Shown here: positions 34,163-46,922 of the stretch, in pieces
How the letters are laid out: each line of letters begins with the position of its first letter
Position numbering within the stretch: position 1 is the stretch's first letter
From: Ceratodon purpureus
Lineage: Eukaryota; Streptophyta; Bryopsida; Pseudoditrichales; Ditrichaceae
NCBI GenBank assembly: GCA_014871385.1
Contig: CM026426.1
Span: 21,628,573 to 21,692,572, forward strand
Direction: 5' to 3'
Length of the DNA stretch: 64,000 nucleotides
The notes under the pieces: model-generated
The model's database searches: none
What the model was told of the DNA's origin: nothing
What the model saw: the letters and a program-made list of their open reading frames with translations, nothing else
Translations under genes and position numbers: made by a program

Positions 34163-34418
34163 ACACTAACTAATACCCATCGAACTTCCCGGGTGGGCCC
34201 ATGTAGAACCTCCCAACTTGCAAGCTATTGGTTCTACGGTCCGCGGGAAGGGTTCTCTGTCTAAATTTGGATTGTAGAACCCAAACTTGCAAAAAAATTC
34301 TAAAAAAAGACTATAGAACCCCGCATTTCTAATTTCAGGGTTCTACATGTATAACATGAATAGTGTTCTATATGCTAAAAAAGGGTTCTCCGGAAGTTCG
34401 ATGGGTATTAGTTAGTGT
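34163..34418. mobile_element. 256-bp MITE with perfect 27-bp TIR
   Basis: The termini ACACTAACTAATACCCATCG (continuing AACTTCC) are identical over 27 bp in inverted orientation at 34163-34189 and 34392-34418. Inside, TAGAACCC or its complement GGGTTCTA recurs about seven times on both strands, probably transposase-binding subterminal repeats. CACTA begins one base in, but no 3-bp duplication is visible, so the superfamily is open. Confidence 0.7.
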
Positions 34419-34844
34419 GCTCCCTGCACCACCAGGAACCATCCTCGAATATATATTGTTTTGTTTATTTGTAATCTCACCCACTTTCTCATCTAGTGTA
34501 GTTGTTTTGAAAGGCCATATCGTAAAGGAAAAGCCCCGCCGGAGGAGTCATGGGTTGGGAGGGCGCCTGAGGCGCACGTAGAGGATGACGGCGAAGCCAG
34601 TTCCAAGTTGAAAGGCGACGTCCTTGTTCAGGAGCCTGGACGGACAAGTGCTCCTTTTGCGTAATGCTTGTGTCATCCTTTGAAATGCTTCTGCCTATAC
34701 TGCCTAGGTTTTTCGGCAGGGTGGGTTTTTTTCTTGTGGAGGGAATTGCACTGGAAAATCCGGGAGGAATCTTGAGCATCAAATAACGCCACGAGAGGTT
34801 TGTTTAGCAAAATGGACAAATCCCCCGTATGAGGTTATGTAAGA

Positions 34845-34848
<4 letters not shown>

Positions 34849-34888
<40 letters not shown>

Positions 34889-34990
34889 GGACATAGATGA
34901 GGGGGTATTCTTCCATGGCAAGGTTCCCATCACACAAGATGGGGATTTCACGGCCATGAATTGAATCTATCACTCTTAGACCATGGAAGT
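34849..34990 (-). mobile_element. SINE-like retroposon with 39-bp poly(A) tail
   Basis: In minus-strand sense a body with an A-box-like TGGTCTAAGAG and a B-box-like ATTCAATTC ends in a run of 39 A (T run 34849-34887). The two boxes are closer than usual for a tRNA head, so the head may be rearranged. Confidence 0.5.
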
Positions 34991-36222
34991 TTACAGTAGA
35001 TGTTATAGTGTATTGAAGCTTATGAAATTAGGTTATTATAGAATTACAAGCTTCATTTTGCTCATCGATACACCAGACCAAATTGACAAGCGGTTTTAAA
35101 ATGACTCAAGGCAAATTCTACATGTGAGACTAAAATCAGGTAGGTGCCAAAAAATAATCGGATTCATTCTTCTTGTTGGTGTAGAAGTTGAAATTGGCCT
35201 CGATTTCTTTTAATGCCTAATTGAAACCATCCTAAACTCTAAAATTTATATTCATTGTACCTTGTTATTTTTTAATACCAAAGATTTATTGTATAAGATG
35301 ACTTCAACAATTGAAAAATACAACTATTAAAATAGGCCAAACAAATTTTGAAAGTGAACAAATATCCTTGAGTAAAATCAACTTAGACAAGAACACATGT
35401 TCGTGGAAAATATATTACAGAACATATATTATACATCTAGATAAATTAAAATAGATGTTTGAAAGTTGAATCAGAGAAGTGGAATCAGCAATTGTTTTTT
35501 TGGTTTGACGAATGTAGCGTGAGTGGCTACACCTGAACCGCCCATGGCCGATTTTGTAATGAAAATCCACATGTAGTTAGTAAAATCATGTGGCTCCCTT
35601 AGGTAAAATTAATGTATAGTATTGGCAATTAAATTTTCACGTGAATGAATTGAACATTGTTCACGTCTGGCTCCTTTCATTCATTTTGTTCGCTTATGTG
35701 GCAAATCTCTCTTGATCTTCAGTCACTTATGTGGCGAGTAAATTTTTATTTTTTTCCTTATAAATCATGCATTGGCTGGAGGAATCAAACCTTCGCCAAG
35801 AAGGCCCAGCCCATTGCAAAAGTCAATCCCCCCTACCCCACAAGGGGTTTGCACACTAGGGTCATCAAACTGTGTGTAATGTCATGTGTGTGCAAGGTGT
35901 TCCACTAAGGCACCGAAAGGGATGCACAGCTAGATGAACAGTAATCATTTACCTGGTTGAATTTTAACACTGCTGGTAAAGTGAGACTTGCATTGTGGAT
36001 TTGTTACTTCCCGACGACTTTGCTGAAAATGGGCTGACAGTAATAAGCCACGCTTATTTTGACTCCAGCATGGCCCGGGTAGATGCGGTGATGCCGGAAC
36101 GGCTTTCTCCGTACTCTATCTTGTTACCATCACTCATAGTGGAATCTTGTCTTGGCTGCAGCGCCGTGGTGGATTGCGTGTAGTTAAGGCTTCCTTTGAC
36201 CTGAAGCGCGGTTTAGGGAGTC
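34991..36222. other. non-coding stretch before the RING-like gene
   Basis: No gene supported. At 35760-35930 a phrase pattern (GTGCCTTAGTGGAACACC in minus sense) looks like another degenerate tRNA-related SINE. 36000-36222 is less AT-rich and may hold the promoter of the gene that follows. Confidence 0.4.
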
Positions 36223-39200
36223 ATGGCCAAGCAAATTATGAATGGTCGCGCAGTAATGGATAGTGATGAGCGGGTTAGTGCAGGTGAAAACAAGATCCCC
36301 GAGAGTATTAGGCAGGTTCGACCAAAGCGAGAATTGCCCGCAAGTGCGAAGAAGCGGAAACCAGCGTTTGTTGTATGTGACCATGCTCATTTTGTGGGTC
36401 TAGGATTTTGGGGCAGCGGTGCTAAACCCTCAGCAATTCGATTGTCCAAGCAGGTTACAGTAGATGAGTGTGAAGCGCTGTTTGGATCTCCGCAAGGCCA
36501 ACGCCAGAAGTTTCGCTACACGGCCTGTACAGATCGGGAGATGGTTGCCAAGATCGAGGCATATTGGCCAGGCTTGCATTCGAAATCTGAGATGCCCAAT
36601 AATTGTTTGCTCTCAATGGAGTTTATAATGGGGATGATAGCAGAGGATAAGAAGATTAAAGTAAATTGGGCGGCCTTTGGAGTAGAGCAGAACATCAAAC
36701 AGCGTGCTGGAAGCGCAAAGGGTGTGATCGAGTTGTCCCACGACGTGGAGGAGTCGGGCGGTTTAGGGTTACAGAGCGTGGGCTGTGCGTCCGGATCGAA
36801 GATGACCGGATCTGAGTCTGTGGAGAAATCGCTTGCATCTGAGATTTCTGCGGAGAGGCGAAGTGGTGAGGATTCGGGAGGCTTGACAACTGCGTGGTCA
36901 CAGAAACTTGCATCAGAGGTTTTGGATCTCCTGCATCTTGCTTCGGTTGAGTGGTAAGCGAGTAGGCAAGCTGTCCTACGCCAAAGCACTGAGAACGTGA
37001 AATTGGAAGAGAAGACCAGGGGCGAAATGCACGTGATGGATTCCTTAGTTGTTGGAGTAGAGGTCCAGGCTGTGCAGTTGCAAGAACTTGAGCTCGCGGC
37101 CGTGCGCAAGGAGAAGGAGCACCTGAACGACGTTTTGGTATCTCACGTTAATCTTCAGCATGGGGTCGAGAGCTGCGAGAGGAGCACGGTTCTCCAGGGA
37201 GAGAGTGCGGGTTGTGGTGGCACTGATCTAGAAGTGCGACCTGTTCTAGCTGCAAACTCAGCCAGCGCCGTGACCCCTTCGGTTGCAGATGCATAGAAGT
37301 TGTTGTCCTGCCGACAGAAGCATGAATGGCTGTCTGTGATGGCGCAGGATCACAAATTGGCAAACGAAAGGTATGCTGAAGATTTGGAGAGAAAAAAAAT
37401 TGCGCAAAAAGAAGAAGAATGCAAACGTGATTTGCACGAGGCTATGCACGTTATGTTGGGTGAGCAACATGGAAAACTGAGCAAAGGGCAGTCTGGAGTG
37501 GCGATTTTCCCTCACCCGCTGCCATATCCGGTGGCTCACTTCGATGAGGAGGGTTTTGCCCTAAAGATTACTCATTGCGTTAAGTGCAAAGCTGGATTTA
37601 GGTTCAACGACGTAATTCTTTCGTCTTGTCGTCACGCATACCACCCGTGGTGCGCAGCTCTTCATTATAAAAAAAGTTATCATTGTGCCTATCAACCATG
37701 TAAGGGATTGGCCAGCCCGGAATGGACCAAGAGCTTCGGATTTAGAGAGTTTGACAAGCATATGATGGAAAAGGAAGTGTCGGAAGGTTGTGAAGAGGCT
37801 AGGGTTCACACTATACATGTTAGGAGGGAGCTTGCTTTGACCAATTGCGGCAGTGTAGGCAACTCTGAAGATCTCGACAAATTTCTAGCTGATCTTATTG
37901 GTGAGAACTCCATCATCTCAATCTGTGATCTCTTGTGCTGCTTGCGTGAGAGTTTGCTTTATCATGTGAGGTTGCAATGTATATTAGTGTGCATGAGACG
38001 TCAAGCCTTTGCCTGTAATGTACGATTCACGTCTGTGTGATGCTTTGTGTGTAAACTGCGGGCATCATGGCCAGAAAGGGTAGGTGGTGGCTGTATCACA
38101 ATGGTCTGGAGTGTATTACTAACGTCGGAGGTGGGCACATGGGTGTCTGTGTGTGTATCACATATGTTTGGTTGTACGTCACAAGTGTGCGAATGTGTGT
38201 CACATATGTGTTTCTGTGTATCATTTATGCCCTAGTGTGTATCACACATGCTTCCGTGTGTACCACTACTGTCCGTGCGTGATAAATATTTTTGGAAGTG
38301 TACCTTTGTGTATTGAGGTGTATTAGAGGTGTACGAATGTGTACTAATAGTCTCACATATGTGTCTACAGCAAGGAATACCAGGGCGTGCTTACTGATTT
38401 TCACCTTTGATGGAGCTGCTCAAAGAGCTTGTGCTAACGTGGGGTGCATATTTATGTAGGTCCTCATGCAAACCCAGCTACTTGGCTAGGTCCGATGCCA
38501 GGACATACTGCCACGGGGAGTGTCGGAGAAACAAGCAGACACTTGCAAACCAGTAGCACCCATGTCAGAACACCACTGCCTGTTTGACCCCTTCTGTCGA
38601 GAAGGTCTCCTGCACCCAACCTCAACTCAGCTAGCAAAGCGGCCTCTAATGCAAAGAACCCGGTATTGTTAGATGACGAAGAAGATGTCATGGAGACAGG
38701 GCCTCCCTTCATTCCTGCCAGGGTGAAGATTGAAGGTAACTTCTAGATATTTGAGTTTGAATCTTCCAATTCATGTGCGGGAATTTTCATGCGTCTACAA
38801 TGATCAGCAGCTTTCATGGAATGAGCTGGCTTTTTCCATTTGACAAAGTGGCCTGATCAAACCGTATTTGAATGCCAGGTGAAATTGTGCTCGATGACAT
38901 AGAACGATCGGGGGATGAAGAAGAATACAACACCGGGGACAGTGACTTCGCAGATTCCCCGCCGCGCCGTGGTACAATCAGAAATGTGTGCGTAGATGTG
39001 GATGAGAATGATGCCATATTTGAAGAACCGCAGCCCCGCAAGTCCAGTAGAGAGAAGTCGGCCGCAGGTGTAGCTGCTCGGATGAAAGAGATTGCTTCGA
39101 ACTCTGGAAAAAAGTTGGCCTAGCATGCATTCAAAACCCCGGCTCCAAACTTGAGCACCCCGAGTCGTGGCAAGAAATCAGGATCTGAGCCGAAGATTGC

Positions 39201-39432
39201 TGGAGAGAAACAACCTGCAAAGGTTGCTGAAATTTCCAACAAGATTGTACGCCCAAATACTCGCGGGAGCAAAGTGAAAGGTTTGGATCCTGATGGTGAA
39301 ATAGTCGAGGCTTTGAGTCCCGCTGTTGCAAATCCCAAGTTGGTTCGGGATGAGTCAAAGTCGCCAGGGAAGGGTGGCCCATCCAGTGAGCCAAGGAAGA
39401 GGGGAAGACCTTCCAAAAAAACCAAGGTATGA
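36223..39432 (+). pseudogene. coiled-coil / RING-like zinc-finger protein with AT-hook, broken by nonsense codons
   Basis: A single frame runs from ATG 36223 to 37900, then exons 38460-38735 and 38879-39432 join in phase 1 at both introns (ATTG|GTGAGA, GTAG; GAAG|GTAAC, CCAG). Order: N-terminal domain with VTVDECEALFG and VNWAAFG; a Glu/Lys-rich coiled coil (about 37000-37130 and 37300-37460); a cysteine/histidine finger CVKCKAGFRFNDVILSSC followed by HAYHPWCAALH; acidic exons (DDIERSGDEEEYNTGDSD); a C-terminal AT-hook RKRGRPSKK. Four in-frame stops break it: 36955 (TAA), 37294 (TAG), 38585 (TGA), 39121 (TAG), each one C-to-T change from a Gln or Arg codon. A homologue with the same domain order lies at 56188-57612. 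Family unknown to me; the AT-hook suggests DNA binding in the nucleus. Confidence 0.65.
38100..38350. repeat. degenerate GTGTGTATCACATATG repeats
   Basis: About eight imperfect copies of a 16-24-bp phrase GTGT(GT)ATCACA(TC)ATG lie in the first intron of the RING-like gene. Similar sequence in the opposite orientation occurs at 43800-43920. Confidence 0.6.
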
Positions 39433-41657
39433 GAGGCCGAAGGCTGGTGATACGAAGCAAGAATGTGAGTTTCGATTTTTAGGCGTTGGTGCTGTAACAC
39501 GGTATGCGGTTTGAGTAATTTTTTGATTCGTATGCAAGGTATATTAGTATTTTCAAAGTGTGACTGCAGTCACAGAAGCATCACTATATATATTTATTTG
39601 ATTACTTCCGTGGATCGTGGAAGTGCATGGTTGGAATATCATGCAATATGTTGTGATTTCGGGCGAATCATTTCAGCAGGTTTGGCTCAATCTCTAGCCT
39701 TCAGTTTTGCGTTTCAATCAGCTTGTGTCGCAGTTTGGATTCGAATGTCAATGATGAATTAAAGGTCTGTACACATGTGTATCACGACCCGCCGCGGCCA
39801 AGGTTGTGATTAGCAACTGTCATCCACCTAGTTTTTGTGTCCTAAAAGGGAAGGGATGCTTGCAGCATTTGTCTTTGGTTTTGGTTGCAGGCATTGCTAT
39901 CATGTTATTGTGATGTTGGCATTATAGCCACCCTTTTTTTAAGTTAGAATACAAGTACATTGCTGTCCAATTACTTGTTCGTCCAGTAATTCCTGTGTTT
40001 TAAATTTCTAGGATATTTGTCATATAGCTGCACATGGTCTCTCTAATCTTTACGGGATGTTTTTTATATTTTTGGGTCCGTTGTGACCAGGATGAAACAA
40101 CTGCTAGGATCCTCCTCTGGCCGCGGTACTGAGACATGTTTGAGGTTATTGATTAGTGTTGTGATGTCGTTTGCACAATAGCATCATATGCAAGTGGTTC
40201 TGATCTCTTGTGAGTTGGTTATGGCAGATTGACACTGCGGACGGACGGGGTGGCAAATCAAGCACCTGTGCAAAGTGTCAACATCCAGGGGTAGTCATCA
40301 TTGTAGCTCGCAGTGAACGGCTCATGTGTGAATTAGTCAAATTTCGGAGCATAAGCCTGTTTAGTGCTGCAACTTTGCTCGTTAGTTGCTCTTGCTATTC
40401 TCCCTACCTGAGTTATTCATTATGATTGTGCACAGTATAGGATGCGAAAATTAATTGCACCATACTTCCTGGAGGAAACCTTGCATGTTCCATATGCTCT
40501 AGTGTGCTAACTTTCTAATGCTAAACTCGATTTAGGCCAAGTTACAATATTGTGGCACTAGAAATACATGTTGAAACGTTGAAACCAGTTTGGGGCACAT
40601 ACTATAAAAAAAAAAAGTGGCAATTCTGTATCCTTCACAAAGTGTACTGTGGTATATACAATCATAATTGCAAACCATTTGCTCCATTCTACTGTGATAG
40701 AAGGTGCAAACAAAAATTGGATCTTCCAGAATCAAGGTATCTAGCACTAGTTAAACCTAATTGTTTCTGAAAAGGACCCTTTAAAGCTATAAGCCCACGC
40801 TCTAACTATTATAAGCCACTAAACTGGTCATGAGATTCGGAATCCTTACTCACAGATACCTCCCAAAACAACCATAAAGTGATACCTCTGCAAATACATA
40901 TCAGACCATCACTTTTGCCATCAATGATCAATAAAATCTCCACATTATATGAGCTCTTCTGACATTTCAGTACAATTACCATACACAATAGCAAACATAT
41001 TGAGGTCAACGAAGCCATTGTCTTGCGGCAGTTGCTCAAACCCTCGCATTTGAAATTCTCAAGACTGGCACAATTAATCTTTGCAGGACTGTTATTGCTT
41101 TTGCACAAGCTGCGCAGCAATAAAAAACAGAAAAGCTATACACCTTGGTGCTCCCACTAGTTGGAAGATGTTCACTATCCTCCATTGTTGAAAATTCAGC
41201 AAGCTAGGGGGGCTTACTATGGCAACCAAAATGTCACAGTGCCACGGAATCGACTTTGCAACCTCTTCCCTTCCTCTTCGACCTGCAAAAAGAAACCAAA
41301 ATGATCTATTCATCAATTCCACGTAACCAATAAAAGCAAGTATCAAGAAAGCGACCAATGCACAGGTTCCCACAGAAAATTCAGGTGACTTATAGTACGG
41401 TCAAATGCAGAGACCTAGGCAAGACATCTATTGTGGCTGATTCACTAGAGTGATACAGAAACTTACAACTTTGCGAACACTTTCATTGCCAACAGAAGCA
41501 CCGCCAATGACATTCTCAGGTAAGTAGGGTTGGTTGACGCAGACATCATTCATGACTACAATGGTCGTCTTATCCCACCTACAGGGTAGCCTATTCCATT
41601 CACAGCATCCCACTATTAGGTGGCTTAAAGCACAGTCAAGTGGTAATGAACAATCTT
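39433..41657. other. region between convergent broken genes, no supported gene
   Basis: Only short frames are open. Minus-strand frames at 41092-41373 (hydrophobic) and 41428-41613 could be remnants of the 3' end of the transposase gene that follows on the right, but they carry no motif I know. Confidence 0.4.
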
Positions 41658-43679
41658 TTAAGCTATGGTAAACAGGAGATCAGCAGCTCCAAGAGAAATC
41701 AAAAAATCAAAAAATTCCACATTCTCGTCGTTGCCAGGCATAGCAGGGACTGCGAAATTGTCGCCCGGTTCCAGCAGGTCCGATAGACCTACACCATCAC
41801 CACCATATTGGGAGTCCTCTCCGTCTCTCTCTCGCACCATCTGCTCTCTCACATCTCTAGCAATCTTTGTTTTGATCCTCAGACACCGCCATCTTGGGAC
41901 ATGGGCCGAATTTTCACAAGCATTCCAGTCACGCATCAAGCACGGTCCACAAAAGCAGCTCAATTCTCTGACCATCAACTTAGTCGGATCTGCTCCGGAG
42001 ATGCTTGAGAACGAATGTAGACTGCTAGACCCGTCTATTGTGGTGCACTGCCACTTTTTACGTCGATTGGTCTCAGTCTCGCCGATGTGCCAGAATTTGC
42101 GGAATATCCTATCTTTTTTTCTTCTGATAACTCGACTCTGCACGTCCAGGCAATGCAACTCTCAAATAATCAACGACATCACCCGCATTCTGCAATTTCC
42201 TGCAGCCATGATTCCACAGCTGCTCTTGTTCGAGCTTGTTCTTAACGGTTGCACCTGCCCCGTCCCATTCACCTAGATAACACAAACATGGGTAAGTAAT
42301 TTGTTTCAATTATAAGCCAGCGCACAGTAATCAATTGCCCCAGCAATGTCCTAGCTTAAACTTGAATTACAAGCAGCATATGTGCAAACTCATAATAAAG
42401 AACGCAAGTATGTACGAGTGAACTTACCCTTTCCATGGCTTGTGCCGAAGAAATGCCATTTCATCTGACATCCCTTCGTCAACCCGGGGTATCTACACAC
42501 GAAGTAAAAACCTCTGCAATTCTTGAACTGAGCCGCTGAGCCATCACTGAATACAACGTGTTGTTTCGGGTTTATGCCATGCTGATCCAGCCACTTCCAA
42601 TGTTTGAGCATGCAATGTTGCACGAACAAAGTATCATGCTCCTTGTCGTCACTTATATAAAAGTGCGACTCTTTCACAATCTTCTGGACTTTTGTGCTTC
42701 GATTAACCACAACTCGATAAGTTATGTGAACTAGGATTGTGCAAGTGAAACTCGTGAAATATTCAGATTAAACCTCCACACCGGGCTAGAATGTATAATT
42801 TTCGGCAAAGTCGATGTATGATAAAGTCACACCTTCATGTAACGACTTTAATGCTAGCTTTGATTGCTCATCTTGCCATCTAGCTACGAAATTGTGTGTA
42901 ATAAATCTTTGAAGCGTGGGTTTGAGATACTGCACCAATTCGTAAGGTGAAGTCTGCTTGTAGACCTCCTTGATCCGCCTCGCAGGATTGCCATCCTCGT
43001 CCTTCCCAATTTCGATCCGCTCAAAACAACGCCACGTGACCACAGCTGCTGAATTTGGGTTCAGTTCGGAGGGACAGAAAGATAACTTCCGATCTACGCC
43101 ACATCGCGTGCATGTACCCATCAAACACTCCCTTCTATGCCAGCGATCAAGTGCTCCCTTTTCGCATACACAGGACTGCCACAACTGAGTTGTGCCAATG
43201 TAATGCGTGAGGCTGGCTCTGCAACCGTCGCGGCCTGATGAACCTGGCGGACAGCAAATATCACAAAAACAATATTCACCGTGAGTTCCATGGATACCAA
43301 GTTTCACATCACGCATACGATTCAAGGCTTCCTTCATCAATATAGTCTCTACGTGGTAAATACAACAACATAGCGCACGATCCTTCATCGGTTTAACAAA
43401 GTAAGGACACAATTTAAGAAATGCCCTTTGCTTAACAGTCTCCAACGGATGGGCTTTCTTGTAGCGGAAGAAGAAATTTGTCTGCACAATTTCAAACCAT
43501 GCGATGAGTCAATACTAGCTTCTTCAGAATAGTGATACAGAACTCGTACACTATCAATGACCACTTTGTGTATGAACCCTGTATGCATGCATGAAACATG
43601 TGCTCACAATACCCCATAGCTACACTCTTGATGCTCGACTGTGCCTTTTAACAGCGATCGTGTACAACATGTGTACCTC

Positions 43680-44000
43680 AGATCACCACTCAGGCTATAC
43701 TCAACACTTCAGTACACCACCGATGTCCCCTTTGTGTATGTAGCACATCCCAGGGCATACAATTCCGATTCCAATGCACCCCCTGTACACTGGTAGTACA
43801 TAGCAGATATACACGGGCATGAAATATGTATCACACACATGCTTTGTGTCACATACACACATCTGAAATATGTATCATACACACGATCACACACAGATGC
43901 TTTGGATGTATCACCAGTATTAATTGAAGTACCACCATTACAGTAAAGACATAGTTTGTGTACTTGACAGGACCCAAAGATGCACACAGCTTGGATTATC
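43680..44000. repeat. degenerate ATACACACATGTATCA repeats inside the first transposase intron
   Basis: Imperfect copies of TGTATCACACACATG and ATACACACATCTGAAATATG, in inverse orientation to those at 38100-38350. Confidence 0.5.
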
Positions 44001-45060
44001 CATGTAGCATGTGTCCTCTCAAATAGCTGCATCAACACCGGGCAAAACGAACAACTTTAAATAAATAAATCCTGAATTCACAGGTGCTGAAACAGGACTC
44101 AAAGAATACGTACGAAATTACGAATGCCACACAATGAGAAGGACCCAAGATCAATCACAAAAGGGTGTTCAGAAATGCTACTAATTTGTCTTAAGATTTA
44201 AACAACCCAAAATAACATCAAGGGTAGCTACAAAATCTAGGAATCTGAAACTTTATGACTTTCGAATGAAGCATAAGTATTTCTACACTTGTGTGCAGAA
44301 TGATGTTCCTCAAAACAACTTGGATCTGAAGGCACGAATTGTGACACAGGCAACTTTGTAAAATACAGACAATCTGATCCGATTCAGATGTGTGGGTTCA
44401 AGCTTTCCTGTGAAGTTGACGATCTGTCTAGGCTGCAGGGTCTCACCCCCGGTCTAGTAATACTTCTGAGCTATTAATCTCTTCCACTGAGTGACTGAGT
44501 CTTCTACCAGACTCGAAATATGATAAAAACTTGCGGATTATGTTACAAATCCCAGAAGCTGAATTGTCGTGACATGACATAACGCCCAAATTGGTATCGA
44601 AACAAGAAATTTTACTACCATGGAAAAGGCCGAAGTATACCAGCTACAAAATCAAACAATCTCAAGGTAAAGGGTGTTCACAACAACCCTCAGCACAAAA
44701 AAAGATGCAGATGCGAGCATCTCAAATTGCTGCGACCAACTACTGCAAAATGCGAATAACAACAAACTTGTACTCTGACAAACTGTGCATAAGTTCACTT
44801 GATCACACACAAACGATCACACACAGCGCACAATTCAGAGACCCGTTCCCTTTTGAATTCATCTGAATTCTGTACACTTAATTTCCGAGGTGAGATCATT
44901 CAGCTGCACAGAGGCCAAAATCACAGTTTGACGTTGTTGCAACGTTACGAAGCAAATTGAACGTACTTGGCCAATTAACTAGAGTGATGCTAAGACATAA
45001 CACCAAGCCCTTAAACCCAACACTCTCACAACTTAAACAAAAACAATGTGCCAAATCTCA
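44001..45060. other. intron of the transposase gene, no other feature
   Basis: Part of the 1.6-kb intron between exons 1 and 2 of the minus-strand transposase. No coding or repeat structure beyond short motifs is seen. Confidence 0.45.
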
Positions 45061-45975
45061 GAAGTAACATACCTGAGTCTCACACAAGAAGTGTGTAGGA
45101 TGCTCGTCATGCACGTTCGGTGCGAGTCTGTCCCTCACGATGTCCTTTTTGTTCGGGCTGACACGTGTTTCTGTTGTCCACCAATTGACAATCGATTCTA
45201 CACTGAGAAAAGAAAGACCCGGCCTGTGTGCTCGAGTTGGTAATTTCCACACCGACTCCCCCTCTGTAACCGCAGAATGCCTCCGCTGACAAGCTCGTCT
45301 CACGTTGGCTGTATTGGTTCCCAAAATGCGCGCGTATCCACAAATCTCACAATTCCTGAGTCCGTCTCCAACAACGCAATTCAGTAGTGCACCTCTATAC
45401 GCGAGCTTCTCAGCAGATTGAACGCCTTTAACTTCATCTAATCCCACCCTCACATTGGACACTACCTTCGCACAAATCCGTGCGTCCTCTGGTCGAAAGT
45501 AAAATTCTGGCATATGTGGCCGAATCAGACAATGGTCAAACAAGAACTCCAAAACGGCCTTCCTACCGAGGGGACCCGAACAACATTCTTGGAGCTGCCT
45601 GCTTACGTAACGTGCACACAATCGAGAAGTCGCTTTTGCCTTCGTCCTGTTCACCACCTCAGCTGAGGTTTGAGAATGTCGTGCCAGATCCGCTTCATGG
45701 GCCTCTTCTGCCTGGAGGGCATCTTCAATTGAGCGCCTCCTTCGGCGCTGCCTGTCACGATGGTATGCCAACCGCTCTTCTTCTTTGTGCGCCTCCAAAC
45801 CCGCTTGCACAAGAGCCTCTTGTAATCACTGCTGCTCCAATCGTTGTGCTTCAAGATCGTTAGCCTCCCTCTGAGCACGAAGTCCTTCATTTGCTAGCGC
45901 CTGGATGCAGGCTGCCTCCGCCGCGACCCTCGCTCTCGCTGATGGCCCGGGCCTCGCTGCAATTGTTCGCGCCAT

Positions 45976-46922
45976 GGCGCCCCAAAACTCCAAACCCTAA
46001 TCCGCTTCGCAAATTCCCCTAAGTCACCCAGGACTCCAGCGTTGGGAGAGACGAAGCATCGGCTGTTTGCCAGAGCCCCGATCTGAGGGATGCTTCCGAG
46101 ATTAGCTCGCACTAAAACCCTTGCTGAATTCCTTCAAAAGTCTGTTCCAGGCTATGCACAACATTGTTAATTACAAAGCAAGGTGGAAGTTGGAATTGGC
46201 GCCCAGTATGCAAGGTAGATCCGCGTTGCTGCTGGTTGCACAGACTGTTGCTACGACACAACTGCCAGCGTGAAAAGTCCTCATCCCTGATCAGTGAAAG
46301 TTCTCCAAACTGTGGGCCAATTTTTATCAAATTCGATTTTGAATTGGTTTTTTTAAAAACCAAAGACAAGCCATCCTAGAAAATTGGATGTGCAATATGA
46401 AACTAGTCTTAATCATTGAAAAATGTTAACCCTGAGTACATGAAAATCATTTTTGGTTTATAAGTTTGGTTGTCATTCAAAAAAAGCAAAAAAATCCATA
46501 AATAGTGTGGGTACTAAAATTGTATCTAGTTTACTATAACTAACACCACCAAAAAATCCCGTGACTTAAATCCTATTTTAACATGCACATTGCTTAATTA
46601 AGGGTGTAATGTACACTGCTACGGACACCAACTTTTGCTTATTTTGATGTATTTCTATTTCGCCACATGCTATTTTTAAAAAATTACCAATATGATAAAA
46701 TAGTAACTAGAGTGTTCATCATTCATGCAAAAAAATAGAATCTCAAATTACTTTTAATAATTTTTTATTGAATTTTGAAATTGTTGATAGTACAGTAGTT
46801 GACGTCTTGCTACAAAAAAAAGGGTGTACCCTAGTGTGCAAACTCCCCACAGCCAGTTAATAATTTGAATAAAAATTTCCAAGCAACCAAAGTTCCTTAC
46901 ATCATGAAAACAAGTGTTAGGA
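45976..46922. other. upstream region of the transposase gene and AT-rich spacer
   Basis: 45976-46130 is GC-richer and may be the transposase promoter. A short frame on both strands at 46112-46379 has no clear family. From 46380 the DNA is AT-rich with nothing recognisable. Confidence 0.4.

Larger units (their letters stand above)
41658..45975 (-). pseudogene. DDE-type transposase of an unassigned family, multi-exon, broken
   Basis: Minus-strand exons: 45975-45073; 43481 to about 42786; about 42720-42428; 42272 to about 41658. Introns 45072-43482 and 42427-42273 have canonical sites (CAG|GTATGT, TGTGCAG; AAGG|GTAAGT, TATCTAG) and keep frame. Exon 1: Ala/Arg/Glu-rich coiled coil, then TETRVSPNKKDIVRDRL. 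Exon 2: cysteine-rich part (CCCIYHVE, GTCTRCGVDRKLSFCPSE) and IDFAENYTF. Exon 3: VVFSDGSAAQFKNCRGF and FFGTSHGKGE, the likely catalytic core. Exon 4: DGAGATVKNKL and SCFCGPCLMRDW. Breaks: stop at 45826 (TGA), stop at 42786 (TAG), frameshift in an A run near 42113-42121. I recognise the signature from repeats in plants and animals but cannot name the superfamily. Confidence 0.6.
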
